From JAPLST01 sp964397565 (GTDB taxonomy: Bacteria > Auribacterota > UBA3054 > JAPLST01), in contig CAYNJC010000008.1 of the NCBI GenBank assembly GCA_964397565.1, forward strand, positions 62,001 to 126,000: a DNA stretch of 64,000 bases. Direction: 5' to 3'. Made by a program: the position numbers and the translations under genes. A model generated the notes under the pieces. It did no database searches. It was not told the DNA's origin and was given only the letters and a program-made list of their open reading frames with translations. Below, piece after piece: positions 8,559 through 16,983 of this stretch (position 1 is its first letter; each line of letters opens with the position of its first letter).

Positions 8559-9815
8559 ATGGCGGACAGACAACGAATCGTAGTGACGGGCAATGGCTTG
8601 ATGACAGCAGTCGGCGTCGGCGTGCCGGCGACGTGGGACGGCATCGCGCGCGGCATCTCCGGCATTGGCTTGATCACCATGTTCGACCACAGCCGCTGCA
8701 AGGCGCATGTGGCCGGGGAAGTCAAGAACTTTGATGCCACCCAGTATGGCTTTACCGCCCGCGACACGCAGCGCTACGACCGCGGGGTCCTGCTGGGCGT
8801 GGCGGCGGGGGTCGAGGCCGTGCGCAGCAGCGGCATTGACTTTGCCACCCGCGGCCATAACGAGGATGTCTGCTGCATGTTTGGCACCGGCATCGGCGGG
8901 ATTATGAAAATCGAGAGCACGGTGCGCATCATGGCGGCCGAAGGCCCGGGCCGGGTCACGCCGTTCCTGGTGCCGTCCGGCACGCCGGAAGTGACCTCGC
9001 ACACGGTCATGATGCAATTCGGGTTGCACGGCGTGTCGATGGGCGTGAATACCGCCTGTGCCTCGGGCAACGACGCCATTTTGATGGCCTGCCGCCGCTT
9101 GCAGCAAGGGCCGGAAGTGGTCGCCATTGCGGGTGGCAATGATGCGTCCGTCGGCATGCTGGCGATCGCCACGTTCGGCAATATGAAGGCGATTTCGACG
9201 TGGGATGGCGATGGCAACCCAACCCGCATCTCGCGCCCGTTTGATAAGCGCCGCGACGGCTTCGTGCTGGCCGAGGGCGCCGGCGCGCTAGTGCTGGAAA
9301 CGCTTGAACATGCCAAGGCGCGCGGGGCGCGCATCCTGGCCGAAATTGTCGGCGGTGGCCAGACCACCGATGCCTATCATGCCACCGCGCCCGAGCCCAG
9401 CGGCACGTATGTCGCCTTGGCCATGCGGCGTGCGCTGGCCGATGCCCACTTGAACCCGGAAGATGTTGACTACATCAATGCGCACGGCACCTCGACGCCC
9501 TACAATGACCTGACCGAGACGGTCGCGATCAAGAAAGTGTTTGGCGCGCACGCCTACAAACTGTGCGTCAGCTCGGCCAAGTCCATGACCGGCCACACGA
9601 TTGGCGGCTGCGGCGGGATTGAAGCCGCCCTGTGCGTGCAAACGCTGCAAGCCGGCCTGTTGCCGCCCACCATCAACCAGGAAGAGCCGGACCCGGAATG
9701 CGATCTGGATTACATTCCCAATGTCGCGCGCGAACGCAAGGTGCGCGTGGTCATGTCCAATAATTTCGGCTTTGGCGGGCACAACGCGGTCATCATCTTC
9801 AAACGCTTCGAGTAA
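8559..9815 (+). CDS. fabF: Beta-ketoacyl-ACP synthase II
   Basis: 418 residues, the usual KAS II length. It elongates fatty acyl-ACP by condensation with malonyl-ACP in the cytoplasm. The thiolase-fold triad is complete: Cys167 in NTACASGND, His309 in INAHGTSTPYND and His346 in KSMTGHTIGG; the C-terminal NNFGFGGHNA motif is also intact. No acyl carrier protein gene sits beside it, unlike the common acpP-fabF pair. A clear promoter lies upstream; no strong ribosome site precedes the ATG. rsmA follows so closely that the two are probably co-transcribed. Confidence 0.93.
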   Translation: MADRQRIVVTGNGLMTAVGVGVPATWDGIARGISGIGLITMFDHSRCKAHVAGEVKNFDATQYGFTARDTQRYDRGVLLGVAAGVEAVRSSGIDFATRGHNEDVCCMFGTGIGGIMKIESTVRIMAAEGPGRVTPFLVPSGTPEVTSHTVMMQFGLHGVSMGVNTACASGNDAILMACRRLQQGPEVVAIAGGNDASVGMLAIATFGNMKAISTWDGDGNPTRISRPFDKRRDGFVLAEGAGALVLETLEHAKARGARILAEIVGGGQTTDAYHATAPEPSGTYVALAMRRALADAHLNPEDVDYINAHGTSTPYNDLTETVAIKKVFGAHAYKLCVSSAKSMTGHTIGGCGGIEAALCVQTLQAGLLPPTINQEEPDPECDLDYIPNVARERKVRVVMSNNFGFGGHNAVIIFKRFE

Positions 9816-9816
9816 G

Positions 9817-10710
9817 CCTGCGCGCGCCGGCGACGGCTGTGCGGATGCCGTCCCACTCGACGCGCCGGAGCGGCTCTATAGTCTTAGCTATGTCCATGAA
9901 CTGCTGGCCGCGCATCAGTTGCGCCTGAAGCAGTCGCTCGGGCAGAATTTCCTCTTCGAACGCAATGCCGTGGCCAAACTCATGCGCGCGGCCGACGTCA
10001 CCGCGGATGATGTCGTGCTCGAAATCGGCCCGGGCATCGGGCATTTGACGTATCAACTTGTGCAGCAGGCACGGCATGTCATCGCCGTCGAACTGGACCA
10101 GCGCTTCTTGCCGATCCTCCGTGGCCTGCTGGGCGGCTTTGCCAATCTGACGCTGATCCACGGCGACATTCTGCGTGTGCCGTTGCAGGAATGCTATCGT
10201 ACCCTGGGCATGCTGCCCACCGTGGTGGTCGCCAACGTGCCCTATTACATCAGCACACCGATTTTGACGCATTTGGTCGCGCAACATCTGCCGCTGCGCC
10301 GTGTGGCCATGACGCTTCAGCACGAAGTGGCGGCGCGCTATATTGCCGAGCCAGGCTCCAAAGTATACGGTTCGATTTCGGTGGTCATGCGCTATTGGGG
10401 CCGCGCGACGATTGCGAGCCGGCTCGCGCCGACTTGCTTCTTCCCGCAACCAAAAATCGCCTCGGCTGTCCTGCGCGTTGACCTGCACCAGACGCCGCCG
10501 GTCATCCTGCACAACGAATCATTGTTTTACCAACTCGTGCGCGGCGCGTTCATGCAGCGCCGGAAAATATTGCGCAATGCCTTGCTGGCGCTATACGGCA
10601 GCCCGGCCCTCGACGCCGCGCTGGCGGCGGCCGGCATTGACGGCCTGCGTCGGCCCGAGACACTGGCATTCGAGGAATTTGCGCGCCTGGCTAATGCGCT
10701 GGCGGGATAG
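9817..10710 (+). CDS. rsmA: 16S rRNA (adenine1518/1519-N6) dimethyltransferase RsmA
   Basis: KsgA/RsmA is shown by the N-terminal LRLKQSLGQNFLFE signature, SAM motif I VLEIGPGIGHLT, acidic VAVELDQRF-type motif II, HGDIL and the catalytic NVPYYIS motif. The C-terminal helical domain is present (RRKILRNAL). It dimethylates two adenosines of helix 45 during 30S maturation. Odd: no in-frame ATG or GTG lies between the fabF stop (9815) and the conserved domain. Candidates are TTG at 9772 inside fabF, CTG at 9901 or TTG just after. The coordinate given is the first codon after the fabF stop region and is a placeholder. Confidence 0.9.
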   Translation, partial: PARAGDGCADAVPLDAPERLYSLSYVHELLAAHQLRLKQSLGQNFLFERNAVAKLMRAADVTADDVVLEIGPGIGHLTYQLVQQARHVIAVELDQRFLPILRGLLGGFANLTLIHGDILRVPLQECYRTLGMLPTVVVANVPYYISTPILTHLVAQHLPLRRVAMTLQHEVAARYIAEPGSKVYGSISVVMRYWGRATIASRLAPTCFFPQPKIASAVLRVDLHQTPPVILHNESLFYQLVRGAFMQRRKILRNALLALYGSPALDAALAAAGIDGLRRPETLAFEEFARLANALAG

Positions 10711-10738
10711 CAGATGGGAGGGATGGAGAAATGGTACT

Positions 10739-10766
10739 GAAAACTGAAAACCGAAAACGGAAAACT
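10739..10766. repeat. 7-bp tandem repeat, four units
   Basis: GAAAACT, GAAAACC, GAAAACG, GAAAACT in perfect 7-bp register, between rsmA and the flippase promoter. Confidence 0.9.
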
Positions 10767-10789
10767 GGTGCACTATCTCGCTGCGCGTC

Positions 10790-10818
10790 TTGACGCGCGC
10801 CGCCGGCTTTGTTATAGT
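10790..10818 (+). promoter_or_regulatory. Sigma70-type promoter for the flippase-glycosyltransferase-phoB operon
   Basis: TTGACG (10790-10795), 17 bp, TATAGT (10813-10818). The start is expected near 10825, about 27 bases before the flippase ATG at 10852. Confidence 0.7.
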
Positions 10819-10851
10819 TGCACCCATGCTTGAACCCCACCACCAGCACGC

Positions 10852-12321
10852 ATGAGCATCAACCGCGTTGTGCGCAACACGCTCGCGCTCTTCACCGGCC
10901 AGACCGGCGCGCAATTGCTTGCGCTCGCCTTCATGGCCTACCTGACCAAGACGCTGCCGGAGAACGACGTCGGCAGCCTGTCGTTTGCCTTTACATTCGT
11001 CGTGCTCTTGAATGTGCTGAGTGAGTTCGGCCTGTGGACGTTGATTGTCCGCGACGTGGCGCGCAATCTGACGCTGGCGGCCGACTATTTCTGGAACTCG
11101 CTCGTGTTGAAAACGGTGCTGGCCGTGCTGGCCGCGTTGCTGGGCTGGCTCGTGCTGGCACTCTTCTATCCCGCCAGCGACCTGCGCACGCTCTGCTGGA
11201 TCGCCATGGCCTGGCTGCTGTTCAACGCCTGGTACTTCTCCGCTGCCGCCTTGTTCCGCGCATTTCAAGAGCATCATCTCGATGGTGTCCTGTCCTTCAC
11301 CGGCAAGCTTGTGTATGTGCTGGGCGGCTTGGTCGTGATTGTCACCGTGCGCGACCTGCGCTGGGTCGCCGCCGCGTTCACGCTGGCAATGGGCGCCCAG
11401 TGCCTCGCCGCCATCGCGCTGGTGGTGGTGCGCCATCCCACGCTGCGCTTCACGTGCAGTTTCTCGCGCCAGTATTTCTTGCTGTGCCACGCGTTTTTGT
11501 TTTTCGCGATCAATGCGTTTACCACATTGCACTTGAAATTTGCGCTGATGGTGATCGGCAAGTTCTGCACGCGCGCGGAAATTGCGTATTTCAACATCGC
11601 GTCCATGCTGGTGCTCGTGCCGATCGTGCTGGCCAATGCTTTTGTGCAGTCGATGTATCCGGTGCTGTCGGAGTGTCACGCGCACGGCGACGCCGAGTTC
11701 TGGCCCAAGGTGAAACTCGGCATGCGCTGGCTCGCCGCGCTCGCGTTTCCCGTAATTTTTTTCATGAGTATTGACGGCGGCCGCATGATCACCGGCGTGT
11801 TCAAGCGCGAGTACGTGGCCGGCTTGGTACCCCTGCAAATTCTGCTCTGGGGCCTTGGACTGGAATTCTTCAATCCGTTCAGCGGCCACGTGCTCTACGT
11901 GCTCAATCGCCAAAAAACGGTGATTGCCATCACCGCCGCAAGTGTCGTGACCAATATTGTTGCCAACCTGATCCTGGTGCCATTCTATGGCATTATTGGC
12001 GCGAGCTGCGCGATGGTAATCAGCTTGTCGGTCATGTTTTGGGGCTACGCGCTGGCCTTGCGGCACTGGCTGCCGCTGGCGCAGTTGTTCGGGCGCATTC
12101 TGCCGCCGTTACTGGTAGCCGGCGTGCTGGCGCCGCTGGCGTGGTGGCTGCGCGCGCATGTGCCGTTTGTGGTCAATGGCGTGTTGTATTGCCTGCTGTG
12201 CGCCGCGGCGTATTTCGGCCTGGGCCTGCTGCGTTGGCAAGATCTGCACATGTTTGCCGCGGCGCGCGGCGCGCAACCCGGAGCGCCGGATGCCGACGAC
12301 ATGACCACAGTAATTGAATGA
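10852..12321 (+). CDS. Polysaccharide flippase (Wzx/MVF-type)
   Basis: 489 residues with about 12-14 predicted membrane helices. The opening is typical of lipid-linked oligosaccharide flippases: NTLALFTGQTGAQLLALAF then SLSFAFTFVVLLNVLSEFGL. The C-terminal half has the VVTNIVANLILVPFYGIIGA helix pair conserved in the MOP exporter superfamily. It would flip undecaprenyl-linked glycans across the inner membrane. Its TGA overlaps the ATG of the next glycosyltransferase (ATGA), so translation is coupled. A promoter is visible at 10790-10818. Confidence 0.88.
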   Translation: MSINRVVRNTLALFTGQTGAQLLALAFMAYLTKTLPENDVGSLSFAFTFVVLLNVLSEFGLWTLIVRDVARNLTLAADYFWNSLVLKTVLAVLAALLGWLVLALFYPASDLRTLCWIAMAWLLFNAWYFSAAALFRAFQEHHLDGVLSFTGKLVYVLGGLVVIVTVRDLRWVAAAFTLAMGAQCLAAIALVVVRHPTLRFTCSFSRQYFLLCHAFLFFAINAFTTLHLKFALMVIGKFCTRAEIAYFNIASMLVLVPIVLANAFVQSMYPVLSECHAHGDAEFWPKVKLGMRWLAALAFPVIFFMSIDGGRMITGVFKREYVAGLVPLQILLWGLGLEFFNPFSGHVLYVLNRQKTVIAITAASVVTNIVANLILVPFYGIIGASCAMVISLSVMFWGYALALRHWLPLAQLFGRILPPLLVAGVLAPLAWWLRAHVPFVVNGVLYCLLCAAAYFGLGLLRWQDLHMFAAARGAQPGAPDADDMTTVIE

Positions 12322-13538
12322 ACGCGAAACGCACCCGCATTGTTTTTGTGCATCACGGCACCGGCATGGGCGGCGCGCCGCAACTGCTGCTGCGCCTGCT
12401 GCAGCGGCTCGACCCGGCGCGCTTCGACCCGGTGGTCTGGTGCATTCGCACGAGCTCCGCCTCGGCGCTGTTCGAGCAGCACGGCTTTCGCGTCGTCTAC
12501 GAGGCGCACGTCACGCCGTTTCTGCACATTTCCGATGGCTTTTACGGGCTGCGCCATCCGCATCGCGTCGTGAAAATGCTGTGGGGACAACTGGCCTCTT
12601 TCCGCACCGCCCGGCGCATGTTCGCCGCCTTGCAGCCGGATGTGATTCATCTCAACTCGGTCGTCCTGCCGGGCGTGTTGTGCGCGGCGGCGCGCGTTGG
12701 TTGCCCGGTGTTTGTCAACGTGCTCGAATGTTTGCATCCCGGCTACACCGGCCTGCGGCGGGCTGTGCAGCGCTGGCTGACCAAACGCTGGGCCGACTAC
12801 TTCGTCTTCATGCTGCCCTCGGAAGCGCGCCGCTGGGGCATGGCCCACGCGCCCAATGCCGTCGCCGTATTTGATTTTATTGACTTGTCCCCGTATCAGC
12901 GGCCGGCGCGCACCACGCCCTTGCGCAGCACCTATGCGGTGCCCGCCGCGACGCCGCTCATCGGCTATTTTGGCCGTTTCACGCCGGCCAAGGGCGTGCA
13001 TGTGCTCGTGCAGGCGCTGAGTTTGCTGGCGCGCCGCGGCGTCGCGTTTCAAGCGTTTCTGGTCGGGCCGGTGCCGCCCGCGCCGACGACCCGATCATGG
13101 TTCCGCCGCACGCCGTACATCTCGCGCCTGCGCACCATCATCGCCCAAGAAAACCTGCAACAGCAGGTGACTTTCACCGATGAATTCACCAATGTGGATG
13201 ATGCGGTGCGCGAGTGTGACGTGCTGGTCGTACCGTTCACCGAGCCGCATTTTTCGCGCTTGTGCGCGGAAGCGGCGGCGGCCGGGCGCGTCGCCGTGGC
13301 ATTTGCCATTGACGGCCCGGGCGAGGAGATTATTGACCAAAAAACCGGCCTGCTGGTCACACCATTTGACCCGGCCGATCTGGCCGACAAGCTCGCGCTG
13401 CTGTTGGGCGATGCGCCATTGCGCGCGCGCCTGGGCGCGGCGGCACAAGCGCACGCGGCGCAAGTGTTCGACGCCGAGCGCAACATGGAACACGTACTGC
13501 GCCTGTACGATCACCTGCAGCAGTGCGGCACGAGATGA
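12318..13538 (+). CDS. Family 4 glycosyltransferase (GT-B fold)
   Basis: 406 residues. The N-terminal acceptor domain begins FVHHGTGMGGAPQLLLRLL (glycine-rich loop). The donor domain starts at about residue 210 (LIGYFGRFTPAKGVHVLV). The C-terminal ECDVLVVPFTEPHFSRLCAEAAAAG segment holds the EX7E-type retaining motif, though the first glutamate region is unusual (EPHFSRLCAE). It probably adds a sugar to a lipid-linked surface glycan. It is coupled by ATGA overlaps at both ends, upstream to the flippase and downstream to phoB, an unusual partnership. Confidence 0.85.
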   Translation: MNAKRTRIVFVHHGTGMGGAPQLLLRLLQRLDPARFDPVVWCIRTSSASALFEQHGFRVVYEAHVTPFLHISDGFYGLRHPHRVVKMLWGQLASFRTARRMFAALQPDVIHLNSVVLPGVLCAAARVGCPVFVNVLECLHPGYTGLRRAVQRWLTKRWADYFVFMLPSEARRWGMAHAPNAVAVFDFIDLSPYQRPARTTPLRSTYAVPAATPLIGYFGRFTPAKGVHVLVQALSLLARRGVAFQAFLVGPVPPAPTTRSWFRRTPYISRLRTIIAQENLQQQVTFTDEFTNVDDAVRECDVLVVPFTEPHFSRLCAEAAAAGRVAVAFAIDGPGEEIIDQKTGLLVTPFDPADLADKLALLLGDAPLRARLGAAAQAHAAQVFDAERNMEHVLRLYDHLQQCGTR

Positions 13539-14218
13539 AGAAACTGATTGCGGTGGTGGATGACGAACCAGACATCGCGGAACTGGCGGCGCTGCACCTG
13601 CGCAAGGCCAATTTTGCGGTGCAGGAGTACTATGACGCAGCTACCTTCATGGCGGCGCTGCCTCGCGAGACGCCGCATGCGATCATTCTGGACTTGATGC
13701 TGCCCGACGCCGACGGCAATGACCTGTGCCGCACGCTCAAGGCTGATGCCAAGTATGCGCACATTCCCGTGATCATGCTGACGGCCAAAGGCGAGGAGGC
13801 CGACAAGGTGCTCGGTTTGGAATTGGGCGCGGATGACTATGTGACCAAACCGTTTTCACCACGCGAACTGGTGGCGCGCGTCAAGGCGATCTTGCGCCGC
13901 CAGGTGGCGCAGCAGGAAACCAGCAAAGTCGTGCGACTGGGCGACGCGGTCGTGGTGGACGGCAACACCTATCAAATCACGGTGCAGGGCAAGCCGATTG
14001 ATGCCACGACGACAGAATTCCGCATTCTGCATTTGCTGTGTCAGCGCCCGGGCTGGGTCTACTCGCGCGAGAAGATTCTCGATTATTTGTGGGGCACGGC
14101 GAAGGCGGTGATTGACCGCACGGTGGACGTGCACATCAAGAATCTGCGCGAGAAGATGGGCACGGCGGGCGATCTGATCAAGAATGTGCGCGGCGTGGGC
14201 TACAAGGTGGAAGCGTAA
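13535..14218 (+). CDS. phoB: Phosphate-regulon response regulator PhoB
   Basis: 227 residues from the ATG at 13535, which overlaps the glycosyltransferase stop (ATGA). Receiver domain 1-120: acidic pocket Asp9-Asp10, phospho-acceptor Asp53 (ILDLMLPDADG), Thr83 (MLTAKGEEAD) and Lys105 (DDYVTKPF). OmpR-type winged helix 130-227 with IDATTTEFRILHLL and the C-terminal RTVDVHIKNLREKMG and VRGVGYKVEA. It would activate the adjacent pst genes when phosphorylated by the phoR product at 19231. Odd: it is the third gene of a surface-glycan unit, and phoR is five kb away behind the transporter. Confidence 0.92.
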   Translation: MKKLIAVVDDEPDIAELAALHLRKANFAVQEYYDAATFMAALPRETPHAIILDLMLPDADGNDLCRTLKADAKYAHIPVIMLTAKGEEADKVLGLELGADDYVTKPFSPRELVARVKAILRRQVAQQETSKVVRLGDAVVVDGNTYQITVQGKPIDATTTEFRILHLLCQRPGWVYSREKILDYLWGTAKAVIDRTVDVHIKNLREKMGTAGDLIKNVRGVGYKVEA

Positions 14219-14245
14219 GCTTCGCATTTGCACACTAAATCCCCC

Positions 14246-14283
14246 GGCCGCGCGACGCGGCCACCCCCTTTTTCCAAAGGGGG
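14246..14283. other. Two adjacent hairpins after phoB
   Basis: GGCCGCG-CGA-CGCGGCC (14246-14262) is followed by CCCCCTTT-TTCC-AAAGGGGG (14264-14283). Neither is followed by a clear T-run on the plus strand. They could attenuate readthrough from phoB into pstS or be a dispersed palindrome. Confidence 0.6.
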
Positions 14284-14356
14284 ACAGCAGCCCCGCCATA
14301 TTTTTTCAAAGAAATCAAGCAAGAACTCCTCACGCGCCATCGCGTGCCGCCGCATC

Positions 14357-14384
14357 TTAACCCAATCTTAACAGAATCTTTATT
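14357..14384 (+). promoter_or_regulatory. Candidate Pho box, three half-sites at 11-bp spacing
   Basis: TTAACC (14357), TTAACA (14368) and TTTATT (14379) stand exactly 11 bp apart with 5-bp spacers CAATC and GAATC. The layout equals the direct-repeat arrangement known for PhoP/PhoB operators (for example TT(A/T)ACA repeats in Bacillus). It lies 70-97 bases before the pstS ATG. Binding is inferred. Confidence 0.6.
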
Positions 14385-14453
14385 CCATTAGCACCGTTTG
14401 TTCTTACCATTGGAACTTGACTGCATTAACCTATTGAATTATGGAGCTGGAAC

Positions 14454-15242
14454 ATGAACAGGTGCAAACTGTCAATGATTGTTGGGTGCGGGCTGCTGCT
14501 GGCCGGCTGCGGGCGCAACGCCGAATCTGTCACCTTGGCGGGCTCGACCGCCTTTCAACCGTTTGCCGAGAAGCTGGCCGAGGAGTTCATGGCGAAGAAT
14601 CCCACCGCAAACATCACCGTGCAAGGCGGCGGCTCGGCCGTGGGCATTCAGTCGGCCTTGTCCGGTGCGGCGCAGATCGGCATGGCGGACTTGGTGGAAC
14701 TGCCGGCCGACGCGCAGGCGTTGAGCAGCTATGTCGTGGCGCGTGACGGCATTGCCGTGGTGGTCAACCCGGCCAACGCGGTGACCAATCTTACGTTGGT
14801 CCAGATCCGCGGGATTTTCAACGGTGCGCTCAAGAACTGGAGCGAGGTGGGTGGGGCGGATGCGCCCATCACGGTGGTTTCGCGCGAAGCGGGCTCGGGC
14901 ACGCGCTCGTCGTTCGAGAAAATCGTGCAAGGCATTGCACTGACGCAGGACGCGATTGTGCAGGACTCCAACGGCACGATTCGTGAAACGGTTGCCCAGG
15001 ATGCCAACGCCGTCGGCTATCTCTCGCACGGACTACTGAACGACAAGATCAAAGCGGTCACCGTTGCGGGCGCGGTCTGCACGACCGAAGCCGTGGTGGC
15101 GGGCGCGTATCCGCTGGCGCGGCCGGTGTTTCTGCTTACGAAGGGGCCGGCAACGGGCACCAGCAAGGCGTTTATCGACTATGTGCTGGGCGCAGAAGGG
15201 CAGAAGCTGATTGCCGACAACGGCCTGATTGCCGCGAAGTGA
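14454..15242 (+). CDS. pstS: Phosphate ABC transporter substrate-binding lipoprotein
   Basis: 262 residues. Lipoprotein signal peptide with lipobox LLAGC (Cys19). The mature protein opens VTLAGSTAFQPFAEKLAEEF and contains GGGSAVGIQSALSG and the phosphate-loop segment SREAGSGTRSSFEKI, both diagnostic of the PstS-like family. It captures phosphate in the periplasm and delivers it to PstCA. GGAG lies seven bases before the ATG, and the candidate Pho box lies upstream. A 7-bp tandem repeat array separates it from pstC. Confidence 0.92.
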   Translation: MNRCKLSMIVGCGLLLAGCGRNAESVTLAGSTAFQPFAEKLAEEFMAKNPTANITVQGGGSAVGIQSALSGAAQIGMADLVELPADAQALSSYVVARDGIAVVVNPANAVTNLTLVQIRGIFNGALKNWSEVGGADAPITVVSREAGSGTRSSFEKIVQGIALTQDAIVQDSNGTIRETVAQDANAVGYLSHGLLNDKIKAVTVAGAVCTTEAVVAGAYPLARPVFLLTKGPATGTSKAFIDYVLGAEGQKLIADNGLIAAK

Positions 15243-15250
15243 TGTCTCGC

Positions 15251-15278
15251 GTTCATCGTTCATCGTTCATCGTTGATC
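15251..15278. repeat. 7-bp tandem repeat, four units
   Basis: GTTCATC x3 then GTTGATC fills the pstS-pstC gap, ending four bases before the pstC GTG. Confidence 0.9.
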
Positions 15279-15282
15279 GTGG

Positions 15283-16140
15283 GTGAAGATCACGCGCGAA
15301 CAGGTGGTTGAGAAACTGCTGCTGGCAGTGGCCTGCTCAGCGATCATGAGCTTGTTGTTGATTGCGGTGTTCATTCTCAAGGAAGGCGCGCCGTTTTTGG
15401 TCAAGGTTGGGCCGCGCGATTTTCTATTTTCGTCCGACTGGCGGCCGCAGGAAGGGCATTTCGGAATTTACCCGATGATTGTGGCGTCGCTCTGGGTGAC
15501 GCTGGGCGCGCTGCTGGTGGGCGGGCCGCTGGGCATTGCCGGCGCGGTCTTTCTGACCGAGTTTGCGCCGCCGGCGCTGATGCGGGTGGTCAAGCCGGCG
15601 ATTGAGTTGCTGGCGGGCATTCCGTCGGTAGTGTTCGGCTTCATCGGCGTGATGGTGCTGGCGCCGCTGGTGCGCGCCTATGCCGGCGGGCCGGGCTTGT
15701 CGGTGTTGGCGGCCACGGTGATTCTAGGCATCATGATTCTGCCGACCGTGCTGAGCATTGCGGCCGACGCGATTGCGTCGGTGCCGCAGAGTTACCGCGA
15801 AGGCGCCCTGGCCCTCGGCGCAACGCGCTGGCAGGCGGTCCACATGGTGGTCCTCAAAGCCGCGCGCTCGGGCATCCTGGCCGGCCTGATTCTCGGCATG
15901 GGCCGCGCCGTCGGTGAAACCATGGCGGTCATTATGGTGGCCGGCAACGCCGTGAAAGTGCCGCACTCGCCGCTCGACTCGGTGCGCACGCTGACGGCCA
16001 ACATCGCGCTCGAAATGGGCTACGCCACCGGCATGCATCGCCAAGCCCTATTTGCGACCGGCATTGTGTTGTTTATCGGGATTATGCTGCTGAACGGCAG
16101 TGCCATGCTGGTGATGAAACAGCGCAAGGGCAAGCCGTGA
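15283..16140 (+). CDS. pstC: Phosphate ABC transporter permease PstC
   Basis: 285 residues from a GTG at 15283, placed straight after a 7-bp repeat array with no classical ribosome site. Six membrane helices; the cytoplasmic EAA loop reads SYREGALALGATRWQAVHMV, with GRAVGETMAVIMVAGNA after it. Together with PstA it forms the phosphate channel in the inner membrane. It ends in a GTGA overlap with pstA. Confidence 0.92.
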   Translation: MKITREQVVEKLLLAVACSAIMSLLLIAVFILKEGAPFLVKVGPRDFLFSSDWRPQEGHFGIYPMIVASLWVTLGALLVGGPLGIAGAVFLTEFAPPALMRVVKPAIELLAGIPSVVFGFIGVMVLAPLVRAYAGGPGLSVLAATVILGIMILPTVLSIAADAIASVPQSYREGALALGATRWQAVHMVVLKAARSGILAGLILGMGRAVGETMAVIMVAGNAVKVPHSPLDSVRTLTANIALEMGYATGMHRQALFATGIVLFIGIMLLNGSAMLVMKQRKGKP

Positions 16141-16976
16141 GAATTGCACCCAAGCACACCCAGCGCATCGCCGTCGCCCTGCTGGGCGCGGCCACGGGCG
16201 TGACCTTGCTCGTGCTGTTGTTCATCATTGTCTTTGTGCTGGAGAAAGGCCTGCCGGTCGTGAGCTTCCGTTTCCTCTTCAGCATGCCCAAGGACATGGG
16301 CCGCGCCGGCGGCATTCTGCCGACGCTGGTGGGCACGCTGCTGCTGCCGCTGCTGGCCATCGCGATCGCCCTGCCGCTGGGCGTGGGCACCGCGGTCTAT
16401 CTGACTGAGTACACTCGCGAAACGCGGCTGACGCGCATCATCCGCTTCGGCACCGACTGCCTGGCCGGCATTCCCTCGATCATCTTCGGCCTGTTCGGCT
16501 TTATTTTCTTTGTCACCACGCTGGGGCTGGGCTGGTCCTTGCTGTCGGGCGGGCTGACCCTGGCGATCATGGTATTGCCGACCATCATCCGCACCTCCGA
16601 GGAAGCCATTCGGTCCGTGCCGCGCGCGTGGCGCAACGTGAGTTTTTCACTCGGCGCCACGCGTTGGGAAACTGTCACCAAAGTCGTGCTGCCCAATGCC
16701 CTGCCCGGCATTGTCACCGGCGTGATGCTCAGCGTCGGCCGCTCGATTGGCGAAACGGCGGCCGTCATCTTCACCGCCGGTTCGTCGTTGCGCATGCCCC
16801 ACTCGGTCTTTGATTCGGTGCGCACCATGGCGGTGCATTTTTACATCATGGCCCGCGAGGGCATCTCCAACGAAAACGCCTACGGCACCGCGGCCGTGCT
16901 GGTGATCTCGGTCCTGCTGGTCAACACGCTGACCTACTGGTTGATGCATCGTTTCATCGCCCGGCGGGCGCGCTGA
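16137..16976 (+). CDS. pstA: Phosphate ABC transporter permease PstA
   Basis: 279 residues starting at the GTG that overlaps the pstC stop (GTGA). Six helices, EAA loop AWRNVSFSLGATRWETVTKV and the SVGRSIGETAAVIFTAGS segment typical of PstA. Partner of PstC in the membrane channel. Two ATPases follow instead of one, the first only seven bases downstream. Confidence 0.92.
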   Translation: MRIAPKHTQRIAVALLGAATGVTLLVLLFIIVFVLEKGLPVVSFRFLFSMPKDMGRAGGILPTLVGTLLLPLLAIAIALPLGVGTAVYLTEYTRETRLTRIIRFGTDCLAGIPSIIFGLFGFIFFVTTLGLGWSLLSGGLTLAIMVLPTIIRTSEEAIRSVPRAWRNVSFSLGATRWETVTKVVLPNALPGIVTGVMLSVGRSIGETAAVIFTAGSSLRMPHSVFDSVRTMAVHFYIMAREGISNENAYGTAAVLVISVLLVNTLTYWLMHRFIARRAR

Positions 16977-16983
16977 GGAAAGC

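Noticed and set aside
10591..12066. Long antisense open frame of 491 codons opposite the flippase gene
   Set aside because: His/Gln/Arg-rich composition typical of the shadow of a GC-rich coding strand; the plus-strand flippase has family motifs, codon structure and a promoter.
14264..14283. CCCCCTTT/AAAGGGGG hairpin as a rho-independent terminator of phoB
   Set aside because: No T-run follows on the plus strand and pst genes lie downstream; kept only as a hairpin.
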